Assembly: GCF_029911635.1 (NCBI RefSeq)
Contig: NZ_JARYTI010000021.1
Coordinates: forward strand, 1-64,000
From: Sphingomonas sp. AR_OL41
Lineage (GTDB): Bacteria > Pseudomonadota > Alphaproteobacteria > Sphingomonadales > Sphingomonadaceae
DNA length: 64,000 nt
Direction: 5' to 3'
Each line of letters opens with the position of its first letter. Within the stretch, counting starts at the first letter, position 1. A program made the position numbers and the translations under genes. Below, one piece after another: positions 28,259 through 37,764 of this stretch. The notes beneath the pieces are model-generated. The model saw nothing but the letters and a program-made list of their open reading frames with translations, made no database searches and was not told where the DNA came from.

Positions 28259-28270
28259 CATACGTATTCA
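28259..28270. promoter_or_regulatory. Candidate LacI-type operator before the TonB receptor gene
   Basis: CATACGTATTCA is identical over 12 bases to the site at 23680-23691 and in the same orientation relative to the downstream gene. It stands 101 bases upstream of the receptor ATG, a usual position for a LacI-family repressor site. Confidence 0.62.
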
Positions 28271-28320
28271 CATGGCGTTCAGGCGACGTGCCCGGCGGCG
28301 TGACAATTATGCGACAGTCG

Positions 28321-28995
28321 TCAGCAGGCGCCGAGAAAGGTGTTCACCGTCAGGCGTCCGACCGCCGGATCACTGCTCAACGTCATGTCCTCGGGAATCT
28401 CGGCGCAGTGCAGCGTATTGCTGCGGTAAAGCACGGCACGATTGAAGTGACCATCGAAGCGCGCGACTTGTTCGAACAGCGCCGTGTCGCCGGCGATATA
28501 ACCGGGATCGGGGAGCCCGGTGCGGCGCAGATCGGCGTCGAGCGCAGCGCGATACGCGCCGAGCCGCGCCGCATCGACGCTTTCGAACCCGGTCGAACGG
28601 TGACGGTAGAAGGCGGTGCCGCTGCGCGGATCGGCCGCGAGATAGTGGAGCAGCGCGAGTCTGCCCTGCTCGACGCCGTCGAAATGCGGCAGGCGCTGGA
28701 TCGGCGCCAGCGCCGCCGATGGCGTGGTCACCAGCGAGTAGAAGGCGTCGATCACCGCGACGGCGGGAATGTCGAAAACCTCGGCGACGACCGGCGCGAG
28801 CGCGGCGAGCAGATCGCGCAGCATGACCGGCGCGACGGTGGCGCGAATGCCGGGATAATGTTCGCCGATCGGGCGGAACGACAGGAACGCCGCATCGTCG
28901 GTAAAGCGGCGCGGATCGGGCGCGAAATGGTCGATGACGACAACCGGCTGCCGCTCGACGCCGATATGCTCGACGCGCAACTGCCAGTTCGTCAT
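28321..28995 (-). CDS. DUF6445-family protein, possible Fe(II)/2-oxoglutarate-type fold
   Basis: A 224-residue cytosolic protein of the DUF6445 type, often found beside TonB receptors and tryptophan halogenases in alphaproteobacteria. It has an HxD motif in RLPHFDGVEQGRLALLHYL (about residue 102) and a distal histidine in SNTLHCAEIPED (about 197). The spacing fits the facial triad of Fe(II)/2-oxoglutarate oxygenases, so an oxygenase role is possible; biochemical function is not established. The open frame extends upstream to 29154, but start 28995 (MTNWQLRVEHIG) matches the conserved beginning. Its stop is 162 bases before the receptor start, and it is divergent from the LacI gene. Confidence 0.75.
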   Translation of the reverse strand: MTNWQLRVEHIGVERQPVVVIDHFAPDPRRFTDDAAFLSFRPIGEHYPGIRATVAPVMLRDLLAALAPVVAEVFDIPAVAVIDAFYSLVTTPSAALAPIQRLPHFDGVEQGRLALLHYLAADPRSGTAFYRHRSTGFESVDAARLGAYRAALDADLRRTGLPDPGYIAGDTALFEQVARFDGHFNRAVLYRSNTLHCAEIPEDMTLSSDPAVGRLTVNTFLGAC

Positions 28996-29187
28996 TGCCA
29001 GCCCGTCATCGTAGCGGCTTCCCTTCGTCCGATCGCTGCGGTCTAGCGCGGCGCACACATCGCGCAATGCCGCTGCCCAAAAAGGGGCGGCAATTACGCC
29101 ACGCTTCCCCCGGCGTCGCAACAAGTCTAGGCATGCAGGATATGGGGCCGCCAAGGCCCGACCGTCTCAGGAGGGTGATCGCCCGGC

Positions 29188-30210
29188 ATGTCGGTGCAGG
29201 ACAAACCGACCAGTTTCGACATCGCGGCGCTGGCGGGCGTGTCGCAGCCGACGGTCAGCCGTGCCTTGCGCGGCGACCGGACGGTGAGCGAGGCAACACG
29301 CAAGCGGATCGAGGCGATCGCGCGGCAGCTCAACTACACCGTCGACAAAAACGCCTCCTCGCTGCGGCGCGGGCAATCGAAAACGCTGGCGCTGCTGTTC
29401 TTCGAGGACCCGACGCCCGACGATTCGCTGATCAACCCCTTCTTCCTGTCGATGCTCGGCTCGATCACGCGCACCTGCGCGCTGCGCGGCTACGACCTGC
29501 TGACCTCGTTCCAGCAGCTCTCCAACGACTGGCATGTCGATTACGAGGACAGCCGCAAGGCCGATGGCATCATCCTGCTCGGTTATGGCGATTACGAGAA
29601 TTACCGCGCGCGGCTCGACCATCTGGCCAAGCAGGGGACGCATTTCGTGCGCTGGGGATCGGTTCGTGCCGGCCAGTCCGATTCGACGATCGGCTGCGAC
29701 AATCTGCGCGGCGGCCAGGATGCCGGGGAACATCTGCTCGGCCTTGGCCGGCGCAGCATCGCCTTTCTCGGCGAGGCATCGAGCCATTATCCCGAATTCG
29801 AGGATCGTTATCGTGGCCTCGCCGCGGCGTTGAAGGCGGCGGGGCTCCGCCCCGATCCGGGGCTGCAGGTCGATGCGATCACCACCGAAGCGGCGGGGTA
29901 CGATGCGGCAATCCGGCTGATCGGGCGCGGCATCGCGTTCGACGCGATCTTTGCGGCGAGCGACCTGATCGCGATCGGCGCGATGCGTGCGCTGGAGGAG
30001 CACGGGTTGAACGTACCGCGCGACGTGGCGGTGGTCGGCTTCGACGACCTGCCGGCGGCGTCTCTCGCGCATCCGCCGCTGACCACGGTGGCGCAGGATT
30101 ACCGCCGGGCCGGCGAGCTGCTGGTCGATACATTGCTCGCCCGGATCCGCGGCGAGGATACCGCAACGGCGTTGCTGCCGCCCCGGCTGGTGGTGCGCGG
30201 AACGACCTGA
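29188..30210 (+). CDS. LacI-family transcriptional regulator of the glucan locus
   Basis: A 340-residue regulator. The N-terminal helix-turn-helix is [19 protein letters not shown] (residues 11-29) with the hinge helix at [10 protein letters not shown] (about 55-64). The periplasmic-binding-protein-like sugar domain follows, with typical ends such as [17 protein letters not shown] and [12 protein letters not shown]. It probably senses a maltose-type sugar and controls the receptor and amylase transcripts through the two CATACGTATTCA sites. It is divergent from the DUF6445 gene and 69 bases upstream of the sugar transporter, with which it may be cotranscribed. Confidence 0.92.
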   Translation: MSVQDKPTSFDIAALAGVSQPTVSRALRGDRTVSEATRKRIEAIARQLNYTVDKNASSLRRGQSKTLALLFFEDPTPDDSLINPFFLSMLGSITRTCALRGYDLLTSFQQLSNDWHVDYEDSRKADGIILLGYGDYENYRARLDHLAKQGTHFVRWGSVRAGQSDSTIGCDNLRGGQDAGEHLLGLGRRSIAFLGEASSHYPEFEDRYRGLAAALKAAGLRPDPGLQVDAITTEAAGYDAAIRLIGRGIAFDAIFAASDLIAIGAMRALEEHGLNVPRDVAVVGFDDLPAASLAHPPLTTVAQDYRRAGELLVDTLLARIRGEDTATALLPPRLVVRGTT

Positions 30211-30279
30211 TCAGGCGGGTTGCGGGACCCGAAATGCGCTGCCACCCTCGCGCGTGAGAGAAAAACCCAGAGGGGATCG

Positions 30280-31773
30280 ATGAACGAACGGCCGCGCCAG
30301 TCCTTTGCCGGATTGTGGAATATCTCGTTCGGATTCTTCGGAATCCAGGTCGGCTTCGCGTTGCAGAACGCCAATATGAGCCGCATCTTCCAGACGCTCG
30401 GCAGCAGTCTCGACGACCTGCCCGCCTTGTGGGTGGCGGCACCGTTGACCGGGTTGCTGGTGCAGCCGATCATCGGCCATCTGTCGGATCGCACATGGTT
30501 GGGCAGACTCGGGCGGCGGCGACCCTATTTCCTGACCGGTGCGATCCTCGCCACGCTTGCGCTGCTCGTCATGCCGCTGGCGCCGCAATTGCTGTTCGCG
30601 GCGGTGATGCTGTGGCTGCTCGATGCCTCGCTCAACATCTCGATGGAGCCGTTCCGCGCGTTCGTCGGCGACATGCTGCGCAAGGACCAGCACAGCGTCG
30701 GCTATGCCGTGCAGACCGCCTTTATCGGCGCCGGCGCGGTGGTCGGGTCGATCTTTCCCAAGCTGCTCGATCACTGGGGCGTGGCCAACACCGCGCCGCC
30801 CGGCGTGGTGCCCGACACGGTGCGTTACGCCTTCTGGTTCGGCGGGGCGGCGTTGTTGCTGTCGGTGCTGTGGACGGTGTTGACGACGCGCGAATATTCG
30901 CCCGCGCAGATGGCCGACTTCGACGGCGTCGACAATGACGGCGACCATGACGAGCCGCTGCGCCTGCTCGCCGAACGCGACCTGACGAGCAGCCTCGCCT
31001 GGATCATCGTCGGCGGACTCGTGCTGCTTGCGGTCGAGGCGCTGGGCCTAAAGCAGGAGGTCTATCTGCTCGGCGCGCTGATGATCGGCTATGGCGGCGC
31101 GAGCATCGTCGCGATCAGGGCGGCGCGGCGCGGCGGCACGTCATCGATCCTCGGGCATATCGTCGGCGATTTCTCCGGGATGCCGACGCTGATGAAGCGG
31201 CTTGCGCTGGTGCAGTTCTTCAGCTGGTCGGCGCTGTTCATCATGTGGATCAACACCACCCCGGTGGTCGCGCAATATGCCTATGGCACGACCGACGCAG
31301 CGAGCGCGACCTATCAGGCGGCGGCGAACCATGTCGACGAGCTGTTCGCGATCTACAATGGCGTCGCCGCGATCGCCGCGCTGACGCTGTTGCCGTGGCT
31401 GTCGGCGCGGATCGGCAAGAGCCGGACGCATATCGTCGGGCTGCTGTGCGGCGCCGCTGGCTTTGCCAGTTTCTTCATGATCCGCGACCCCGCGCTGCTG
31501 CGCTTCAGCGAGATCGGCATCGGCATCGCCTGGGCATCGATCCTCGCCATGCCCTATGCCATCCTCGCTTCCAGCCTGCCGCAGCGCAAGCTTGGTATCT
31601 ATATGGGACTGTTCAACGTTTTCGTCGTCGTGCCGCAGTTGCTGGTGGCGACGGTGATGGGGTCGATCATGAAGGCATGGTTCCCCAATGAGCCGATCTG
31701 GACAATGGCGTTCGCCGCAGCGGTGATGGCGCTGGCGGCACTGGCGATGACGCGGGTGAAGGCGGTCGACTGA
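30280..31773 (+). CDS. MFS sugar transporter (SLC45/MalY-like)
   Basis: A 497-residue inner-membrane major facilitator with about 12 hydrophobic segments. The opening (LWNISFGFFGIQVGFALQN) and the GHLSDRTWLGRLGRRRPY loop after the second helix, containing RxGRRRPY, are hallmarks of the sugar-specific SLC45-type branch. In sphingomonads and Caulobacter such carriers move maltose or maltodextrin into the cytosol. ATG 30280 follows AGGGG; a longer start lacks support. It completes the pathway of outer-membrane receptor, periplasmic amylase/GH97, inner-membrane carrier and cytosolic alpha-glucosidase. Confidence 0.88.
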   Translation: MNERPRQSFAGLWNISFGFFGIQVGFALQNANMSRIFQTLGSSLDDLPALWVAAPLTGLLVQPIIGHLSDRTWLGRLGRRRPYFLTGAILATLALLVMPLAPQLLFAAVMLWLLDASLNISMEPFRAFVGDMLRKDQHSVGYAVQTAFIGAGAVVGSIFPKLLDHWGVANTAPPGVVPDTVRYAFWFGGAALLLSVLWTVLTTREYSPAQMADFDGVDNDGDHDEPLRLLAERDLTSSLAWIIVGGLVLLAVEALGLKQEVYLLGALMIGYGGASIVAIRAARRGGTSSILGHIVGDFSGMPTLMKRLALVQFFSWSALFIMWINTTPVVAQYAYGTTDAASATYQAAANHVDELFAIYNGVAAIAALTLLPWLSARIGKSRTHIVGLLCGAAGFASFFMIRDPALLRFSEIGIGIAWASILAMPYAILASSLPQRKLGIYMGLFNVFVVVPQLLVATVMGSIMKAWFPNEPIWTMAFAAAVMALAALAMTRVKAVD

Positions 31774-31916
31774 ACGGCGCGCGGGGCGATTCGCGCTGGC
31801 GTCACGCCTCGATCGTCTCCCCATCTTTCCTCCGCGGAACCGCTGGACGCGCAGGGACTCGACTGACGATCTGTGCCGTGTATCTGCGCAGCGATTGGGT
31901 TGGGGGGAGCAAGCAA

Positions 31917-33464
31917 ATGACCACGGTGCGCGAGGCCGCCTTCGCCGTTTTCCGCCATTTCGGCGTCGACGCGCTGTTCGGCAATCCGGGGTCGACCGAA
32001 TTGCCGATGTTGCGCGGCCTGCCCGACGACATGCCCTATCTGCTCGGGCTGAACGAGGCGATCGTGCTCGGCATGGCGGATGGCTATGCCCAGGCGACGC
32101 GCCGCCCCGCGCTCGTCAACCTGCATTCCTCGGCCGGCACAGGCCATGCGCTGGGCAATCTGTTCACCGCCTATCGCAACGGCACGCCGCTGGTGGTCAC
32201 CGCCGGGCAACAGGCGCGCTCGATCCTGCCGTTCGACCCTTTTCTCGGTGCCGAGCGCGCGACCGAATTTCCGCGCCCGTTCGTCAAATGGGCGATCGAG
32301 CCGGCGCGCGCCGAAGACGTGCCCGCGGCGCTGGCGCGCGCCTTCCACATCGCGCTGACCCCGCCGATGGGGCCGTGCTTCGTGTCGATCCCGGTCGATG
32401 ACTGGGACCGCGAATGCGCCATGCCGGTGTTGCCCGAACTGGCGCTGACGACGCTGCCCGACCCCGCCGCCATCGCCCGGCTCGCCGCGCTGCTCGACCG
32501 GGCTGAGCGGCCCGCGCTGATCCTCGGCACCGGCGTTGCGCGGTGCGGCGGCTGGGACGCGGTGACGTCGCTGGTCGAGGCGTGCGGTGCCGATGTCTGG
32601 GCCGCGCCCTTCGCTGCGCGCGAGACGATCGCCGAGGACCATCCGCGCTTCACCGGCTTTCTTCCCGCCTTTCGCGAGGAGATCGTGCGGCTGCTCGCGC
32701 CCTATGACGTGATCCTCGTCGCGGGCGCGCCGGCCTTTACCTACCATGCCGAAGGCGTGGGGCCGCACTGGCCCGACCATGCCGCACTGGCCGTGCTGAG
32801 CGAGGACCCGCAACATCTCGCCGCGCTACCCGGAGGCGTTGGCGTGCTGGGCGACGTCGCGGCCGGGCTCGCCGCGCTGGCGACGCAGGTGCGTGGCCGC
32901 GCTCCCTCGGCACCGGCCTCGCGCGCCGCCACCCCGCTGCCGACGATGGACGCACGCCATGTCCTGTCGCGCGTCGCCGCGCTGCGCCCCGCCCAGGCCG
33001 TCGTGGTCGAGGAGGCACCGACCGCTCGCGGACCGATGCACGATCACCTGCCGATCACCAGCGAGCGCGGCTTCTTCACCTGCGCCAGCGGCGGCCTCGG
33101 TTACGGCCTTCCGGCGGCGATCGGCGTGGCGCGCGGGTCGCCCGGCCGCAAGGTCATCGCGCTGCTCGGCGATGGCGCCGCCATGTATGCGATCCAGGGC
33201 CTGTGGAGCGCGGCGGAGCAGCAGGCCAATGTGAGCTTCGTCATCCTCAACAACCAGCGCTACGCCGCGCTCGAACATTTCGCGAAGATCTTCGGCATGA
33301 ACGGGGTGCCGGGCACCACGCTGACGGGCATCGACTTTGTCGGCATGGCCACGGCGATGGGCATTGCCGCGCGGCGCGTCGAGGATCACGCGCTGCTCGA
33401 CGACGCGCTGCGCTGGTCCTTTGCCGCATCGGGGCCGACCTTGCTCGATCTCGCCATCGCGTGA
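31917..33464 (+). CDS. Benzoylformate decarboxylase-like TPP enzyme
   Basis: A 515-residue thiamine-diphosphate enzyme close to benzoylformate decarboxylase, which turns benzoylformate into benzaldehyde and CO2. Active-site features of that enzyme are kept: Ser in FGNPGSTELP (about 21-30), His in LHSSAGTGHALGN (near 67), and the second His in GAPAFTYHAEGVG (near 280). The cofactor motif GDGAAM...NN is near 417-445. ATG 31917 with GGGGGGAG upstream was chosen over a GTG at 31878. The two genes that follow encode a molybdenum hydroxylase that could oxidise the aldehyde product; no mandelate dehydrogenase gene is adjacent. A related 2-oxoacid substrate cannot be excluded. Confidence 0.8.
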   Translation: MTTVREAAFAVFRHFGVDALFGNPGSTELPMLRGLPDDMPYLLGLNEAIVLGMADGYAQATRRPALVNLHSSAGTGHALGNLFTAYRNGTPLVVTAGQQARSILPFDPFLGAERATEFPRPFVKWAIEPARAEDVPAALARAFHIALTPPMGPCFVSIPVDDWDRECAMPVLPELALTTLPDPAAIARLAALLDRAERPALILGTGVARCGGWDAVTSLVEACGADVWAAPFAARETIAEDHPRFTGFLPAFREEIVRLLAPYDVILVAGAPAFTYHAEGVGPHWPDHAALAVLSEDPQHLAALPGGVGVLGDVAAGLAALATQVRGRAPSAPASRAATPLPTMDARHVLSRVAALRPAQAVVVEEAPTARGPMHDHLPITSERGFFTCASGGLGYGLPAAIGVARGSPGRKVIALLGDGAAMYAIQGLWSAAEQQANVSFVILNNQRYAALEHFAKIFGMNGVPGTTLTGIDFVGMATAMGIAARRVEDHALLDDALRWSFAASGPTLLDLAIA

Positions 33465-33546
33465 CGGCGAGATACTGCCGACCCCATCGCCAAGCGCATC
33501 ATAGGTTGCTATACGCAACCTAACACAGCTCATCAGGGGGAGCAGG

Positions 33547-34002
33547 ATGCCGATCGAAGCGACCATCAACGGCAAGCCGGTGTCGATCACCGCCGAGCCG
33601 GACACGCCGCTCTTGTGGGTGATCCGCGAAGAGCTGGGCATGACCGGGACCAAGTTCGGCTGCGGCATCGCGGCGTGCGGGGCATGCAGCGTGCACATCG
33701 ATGGCGCCGTGACACGCTCGTGCAGCGTGCCGGTCAGCGACATCGCCGGCAAGGCGATCACCACGATTGAAGGTCTCGCGCCGCACGGCACGCTCCACGC
33801 GCTGCAGGCGGCATGGATCGCGCACCAGGTGCCACAATGCGGCTATTGCCAGTCGGGCCAGTTGATGGCCGCCGCCGCCCTGCTCGCCGCCTCGCCCAAG
33901 CCGACCGATGAGCAGATCGACGCTGCGATGACCAATATCTGTCGTTGCGGGACCTATCCGCGGATCCGCGCGGCGATCCACGCCGCCGCCGGCCAGGCTT
34001 GA
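33547..34002 (+). CDS. iorA: Small [2Fe-2S] subunit of an isoquinoline 1-oxidoreductase-type enzyme
   Basis: A 151-residue electron-transfer subunit of the molybdenum hydroxylase family. Two iron-sulfur clusters are predicted: the plant-ferredoxin type from [12 protein letters not shown] plus a further Cys (about 39-60), and the alpha-helical type from CGYCQSGQ (about 98-105) and CRCG (about 132-135). It lacks a FAD subunit partner, as in IorAB enzymes that pass electrons to a cytochrome or other membrane acceptor. It ends 11 bases before the large subunit gene. The start at 33547 follows GGGGGAGCAGG. Confidence 0.88.
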   Translation: MPIEATINGKPVSITAEPDTPLLWVIREELGMTGTKFGCGIAACGACSVHIDGAVTRSCSVPVSDIAGKAITTIEGLAPHGTLHALQAAWIAHQVPQCGYCQSGQLMAAAALLAASPKPTDEQIDAAMTNICRCGTYPRIRAAIHAAAGQA

Positions 34003-34013
34003 GGAGCAGGACG

Positions 34014-36212
34014 ATGGGCATCAAGCGCAGGGCGTTCCTGATCGGCGGCGCGGCAATCGTCGGCGGCGGGGTTTTCGCGATCGGCTGGGCCGACCATGCC
34101 GCCAACCGCAGCGCGGCGGCGCTGACCGAGGGCAAAGGCGGGCATAATTTCGCGACCTGGCTGCGTATCGGCGAGGACGACCGCATCACCTTATTCTCCC
34201 CGCATGCCGATATCGGCCAGGGCTCGAACACCGGCCTTGCGCAGATGCTCGCCGACGAACTCGATGCCGACTGGTCGCATATCGAGGTCGTGTCAGCCCC
34301 GGCCGAATCCGCCTTTGCCAATGTCCCGCTCGGGCGCGGCTTCCTCGCCGACATGACCGGCTATCCAGGCCTCGTCTCCGCACTGCCGCAGTCGCTGCTG
34401 TCGCTCGTCGCGCGCTCGATGAACCTGCAGATCACCGGCGGCTCGTCGGCGCTGCGCTTCACCGGGCAAAAGGGCATGCGCGTCGTCGGTGCTGCCACGC
34501 GGCTCGCGCTGGTCGAGACCGCGGCGAAGCGGCTCGGCGTCCCCGCGACCGAGCTGACCACCGCCGACAGCAAGGTGATCCACGCCGCGACCCGCCGCAC
34601 GCTGCGCTATGGCGAGCTCGCCGCCGAGGCCGCCGGGCGTTCGCTCGACAGCGCGCCGAAACTGAAGGACGCCAAATCCTTCCGCTATATCGGCCAGTCG
34701 GTGCCGCGGCTCGACATTCCCGCCAAGGTCGACGGATCGGCGCATTACGGCATGGACGTCGCCATCCCCGGCATGCGCGTCGCCACGGTGATGGCGGCGC
34801 CGGTGCGGGGCGGCACCTTGCTGTCGGTCGATCCTGCCCCGGCCATGGGGGTGACGGGCGTCGAAAAAGTCATCAAGCTCGACAATGCCGTTGTCGTCGT
34901 CGCCAAAGGCTATTGGCAGGCGCTCAAGGGGCTGCGCGCGCTGTCGCCCAAATTCAGCGATGGTGGCCATGGCGGCCTGTCGACCGCCAGCATCTTCGCC
35001 GATCAGGACAAGCTCCGCCAGGCCAACAAGCCCGACGGCACCGCCGGCAGCGGCGATGTGGATGCCGCCTTCAAGGCGACGGGCGCGAAGATCGTCACGG
35101 CCGATTATCGCCTGCCCTTCCTCCACCATGCGATGATGGAACCCTTCGCGCTCACCGCGCAGCACAAGGACGGGAAGCTCGAATTGTGGGGCGGTATGCA
35201 GGACCCACTCGCCACCAAGATGGCGGCGGCCAAGGCGGCGGGCCTTTCGCCCGACAATGTGACCTTCCACCCGATGCTGATCGGCGGCAGCTTCGGCCGG
35301 CGCCTGCCGATGTACATTGAGATCGTCGACCAGGTGGCGAAGGTCGCGATGCAGCTGCCCTATCCGGTCAAGCTGATCTGGGCGCGCGAGGAAGAAGTGA
35401 CGCAGGGCGCCTATCGCCCGCAAAGCTCGGCGCTGCTCAAGGCGGCGCTCGGCAGCGACGGCAAGATCGCGGCGTGGCAAAACGACTATGCCCAGCCCGA
35501 GGATGCTTCGAAAGAAGTGCCCTTCTTCTACGATCTGCCGGCGGTGGCGCGCCGCCATTTCAAGCAGGTGTCGAACCAGACGGTCGGCGCATGGCGGTCG
35601 GTCAATGCGACGCAGCACGGCTTTTACACCGAGAGCTTCATCGACGAGCTGGCCCATGCCGCCGGCGTCGATCCGTTCGAATTCCGCCGCCGCCATCTGA
35701 AAGCCGGATCGCGGCACCGCGCGGTGCTCGAACAAGCGGCGAAGCTCGGCGGCTGGGGCACGCCGCTCCCCGCCGGCACCGGACGCGGGATCGCCATCGT
35801 CGAATCGTTCAACACCATCGCGGCGCACGTCACCGAAGCGACCCTCAAGGCGGACGGCACGCCCAAGGTGCTCAAGGTCACCGCGGTGGTCGATTGCGGC
35901 AGCGTGGTGAACCCGCGCAACGCCGAGGCGCAGGTGATGGGCGGCATCGTGATGGGGCTGTCGACCGCGATCGGCGAGGCGATCACGCTCGACAAGGGCG
36001 CGGTGATGCAGAGCAATTTCAGCGATTACGAGGTGCTCAAACTCGCGGATGCCCCGGTGATCGCGGTGCATTTCCTCGCCAGCGGTGCCGAGATGGGCGG
36101 GCTGGGCGAACCGGGTCTGCCGCCCGCCGCGCCGGCGCTCGCCAATGCGCTGTTCGCGGCAACCGGCAAGCGCGTCCGCCAGCTGCCGATCCGCGACCAG
36201 GCCAAGGCCTGA
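34014..36212 (+). CDS. iorB: Molybdopterin-binding subunit of an isoquinoline 1-oxidoreductase-type enzyme
   Basis: A 732-residue catalytic subunit of a xanthine dehydrogenase-family enzyme of the IorB/aldehyde oxidoreductase branch. It starts with a twin-arginine signal (KRRAFLIGGAAIVGGG), so the folded cofactor-loaded dimer is probably exported to the periplasm. Molybdopterin loops such as PHADIGQGSNTGLAQML (about 60) and GGSFGRRL (about 424) are visible; the catalytic glutamate is in GLGEPGLPPAAPAL near the C-terminus. GAGGAG precedes ATG 34014. With the small subunit it hydroxylates N-heterocycles or oxidises aldehydes; its position after the decarboxylase gene favours an aldehyde, as inference. 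Confidence 0.88.
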   Translation: MGIKRRAFLIGGAAIVGGGVFAIGWADHAANRSAAALTEGKGGHNFATWLRIGEDDRITLFSPHADIGQGSNTGLAQMLADELDADWSHIEVVSAPAESAFANVPLGRGFLADMTGYPGLVSALPQSLLSLVARSMNLQITGGSSALRFTGQKGMRVVGAATRLALVETAAKRLGVPATELTTADSKVIHAATRRTLRYGELAAEAAGRSLDSAPKLKDAKSFRYIGQSVPRLDIPAKVDGSAHYGMDVAIPGMRVATVMAAPVRGGTLLSVDPAPAMGVTGVEKVIKLDNAVVVVAKGYWQALKGLRALSPKFSDGGHGGLSTASIFADQDKLRQANKPDGTAGSGDVDAAFKATGAKIVTADYRLPFLHHAMMEPFALTAQHKDGKLELWGGMQDPLATKMAAAKAAGLSPDNVTFHPMLIGGSFGRRLPMYIEIVDQVAKVAMQLPYPVKLIWAREEEVTQGAYRPQSSALLKAALGSDGKIAAWQNDYAQPEDASKEVPFFYDLPAVARRHFKQVSNQTVGAWRSVNATQHGFYTESFIDELAHAAGVDPFEFRRRHLKAGSRHRAVLEQAAKLGGWGTPLPAGTGRGIAIVESFNTIAAHVTEATLKADGTPKVLKVTAVVDCGSVVNPRNAEAQVMGGIVMGLSTAIGEAITLDKGAVMQSNFSDYEVLKLADAPVIAVHFLASGAEMGGLGEPGLPPAAPALANALFAATGKRVRQLPIRDQAKA

Positions 36213-36228
36213 CGCGCCGACGCGGCGA

Positions 36229-37764
36229 TCAGCGGCGGCTGACCACGCGATAGATGGCATCGTCGCCATCGGACCAGACGATGACGAGGTCCGGCGCCCG
36301 GGCGCGGCCGGGCGGGAAGCCGATCGTCCAGACATAGCCGAACGCGCCGCGATCGAAGCGGGCGATCGCGGTATCGAAATCGGTGCCGTCCTTGACGCTC
36401 GCCGGATAGACCAGCTGCGACGGGTCACGGTCATAGGGCGCCGCAGCGGGATGCAGCGGCACGACCAGTTGTTGCCCGGCCAGCGCCCATTGCTCGTTGG
36501 TGAACACCCGGCGACGCGCCGTGGCGAGGCCGGCGATATGGCCGAGCCGCGGATTGTGCCAATTGTCGGCAGCGGGTTCGTTGACCAGCACCAGCACGGC
36601 AGCCCCCTGCGGCAGCGTGTCGATGCCGGCCAGCGCCGCAGCTTGCCCCTGCGCGAACAGCAGGAACGCGATGGTCGAGGTGGCGAGGCGAAGGATGAAG
36701 AACGACGCCCCGATCGCCGCGAGATGGCCTGCGAACCGCTCCTGCCCCGGCGCGACGCGGATCGCGAGCAGGCAGAGCATTAGCGTCGCCGGCAGGACGC
36801 GCATGTCGACATAAGACGCACCGGCATAAAAGGCTGGCAGCAACAGGAAGGCAGCGGCCCCAAACAGGGCCGGCAGCCCAAGCAACGGCGCGAATGACAA
36901 GCGCGGCGAGCGCCATGCGACGATGACGAGCAGGAACAAGCCGAGCGCCGACAGCACGTCGTAAAGCTGCCACCGCTCGCGCAGCAGCGAGGTCGCCCAG
37001 TAGAGCTTGAGCGAGAAGTCGAACCAGCGCCCGGTCGCGCCGACCGCCGCGCCGCCGCCACTGGCCATGATGACCAGCACCGGCAGGACCATCGGCACGC
37101 ACATCGCGGCCGCACCGACGGCAGCGCGCCACCAGCCTTGTCCGCGCTCGCGCCGCAGCGCCAGCTCGGCACCCGCCACGAACAAGCCGAGCAACGCCCA
37201 GCCGAAAGCATGGCACAGCCAGATCGCCCCGGCGATCGGCACGAACGCCACGAGCCGCACCCAAGCCGGCGATCGCCGCGCCAGCCGCAACCACAAGGCA
37301 AGCGCCGCGATGACCAGCGCGACCGCGAGCGAGAAGTTGACGAAGCCGAACTGAAACGGCGCGGCATAAGCGAGCGGCAAGGCGAAGAGGGTGGTAGGCG
37401 GGATCCTGCCATGCACCGCGCGCGACAACCACAGCATCGCGGCAACGCTGAGCATCGGGATCGCCAGCACGATCAGCTTGGTCGCGGGCTCAAGCCCGAC
37501 CAGCGGCGCGAGCAGCAACACCAGCCCATCGACCCCGAGATTGCCGATCAGTTTCCAGATGACGTGATAATGCTGCGCCAGCGGCCCCTGCCCGGCTTCG
37601 GCCATGATCGTGAAACGCCCGATATGACCTGGCAGATCGGTCAGCGGCGGGATTGCCGGCCACAGCAGGGGCACCGCGGCGAGCGCCACCAACAGCAGCG
37701 CTACCGAGCGGCGCTGCCACCATCTCGGCCGAAGGCTGCCACCGGCGCGCGATTCCTCAAGCAT
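36229..37764 (-). CDS. Polytopic membrane protein of unknown function
   Basis: A 511-residue integral membrane protein with about 10-11 hydrophobic helices and a C-terminal soluble part of about 120 residues. The first loop (PPLTDLPGHIGRFTIMAEAG) carries an early Asp, and YVDMRVLPATLMLCLL is a late helix; this layout recalls GT-C type glycosyltransferases or O-antigen-type enzymes, but no signature confirms it. I do not recognise a named family. It is convergent with iorB (16-base gap) and 177 bases downstream of the GST gene, so it may be the last gene of that operon or stand alone. Confidence 0.7.
   Translation of the reverse strand: MLEESRAGGSLRPRWWQRRSVALLLVALAAVPLLWPAIPPLTDLPGHIGRFTIMAEAGQGPLAQHYHVIWKLIGNLGVDGLVLLLAPLVGLEPATKLIVLAIPMLSVAAMLWLSRAVHGRIPPTTLFALPLAYAAPFQFGFVNFSLAVALVIAALALWLRLARRSPAWVRLVAFVPIAGAIWLCHAFGWALLGLFVAGAELALRRERGQGWWRAAVGAAAMCVPMVLPVLVIMASGGGAAVGATGRWFDFSLKLYWATSLLRERWQLYDVLSALGLFLLVIVAWRSPRLSFAPLLGLPALFGAAAFLLLPAFYAGASYVDMRVLPATLMLCLLAIRVAPGQERFAGHLAAIGASFFILRLATSTIAFLLFAQGQAAALAGIDTLPQGAAVLVLVNEPAADNWHNPRLGHIAGLATARRRVFTNEQWALAGQQLVVPLHPAAAPYDRDPSQLVYPASVKDGTDFDTAIARFDRGAFGYVWTIGFPPGRARAPDLVIVWSDGDDAIYRVVSRR

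Noticed and set aside
28995-29154. Upstream extension of the DUF6445 gene
   Set aside because: The added residues are Arg/Ala-rich, and the family begins near MTNWQLRVEHIG.
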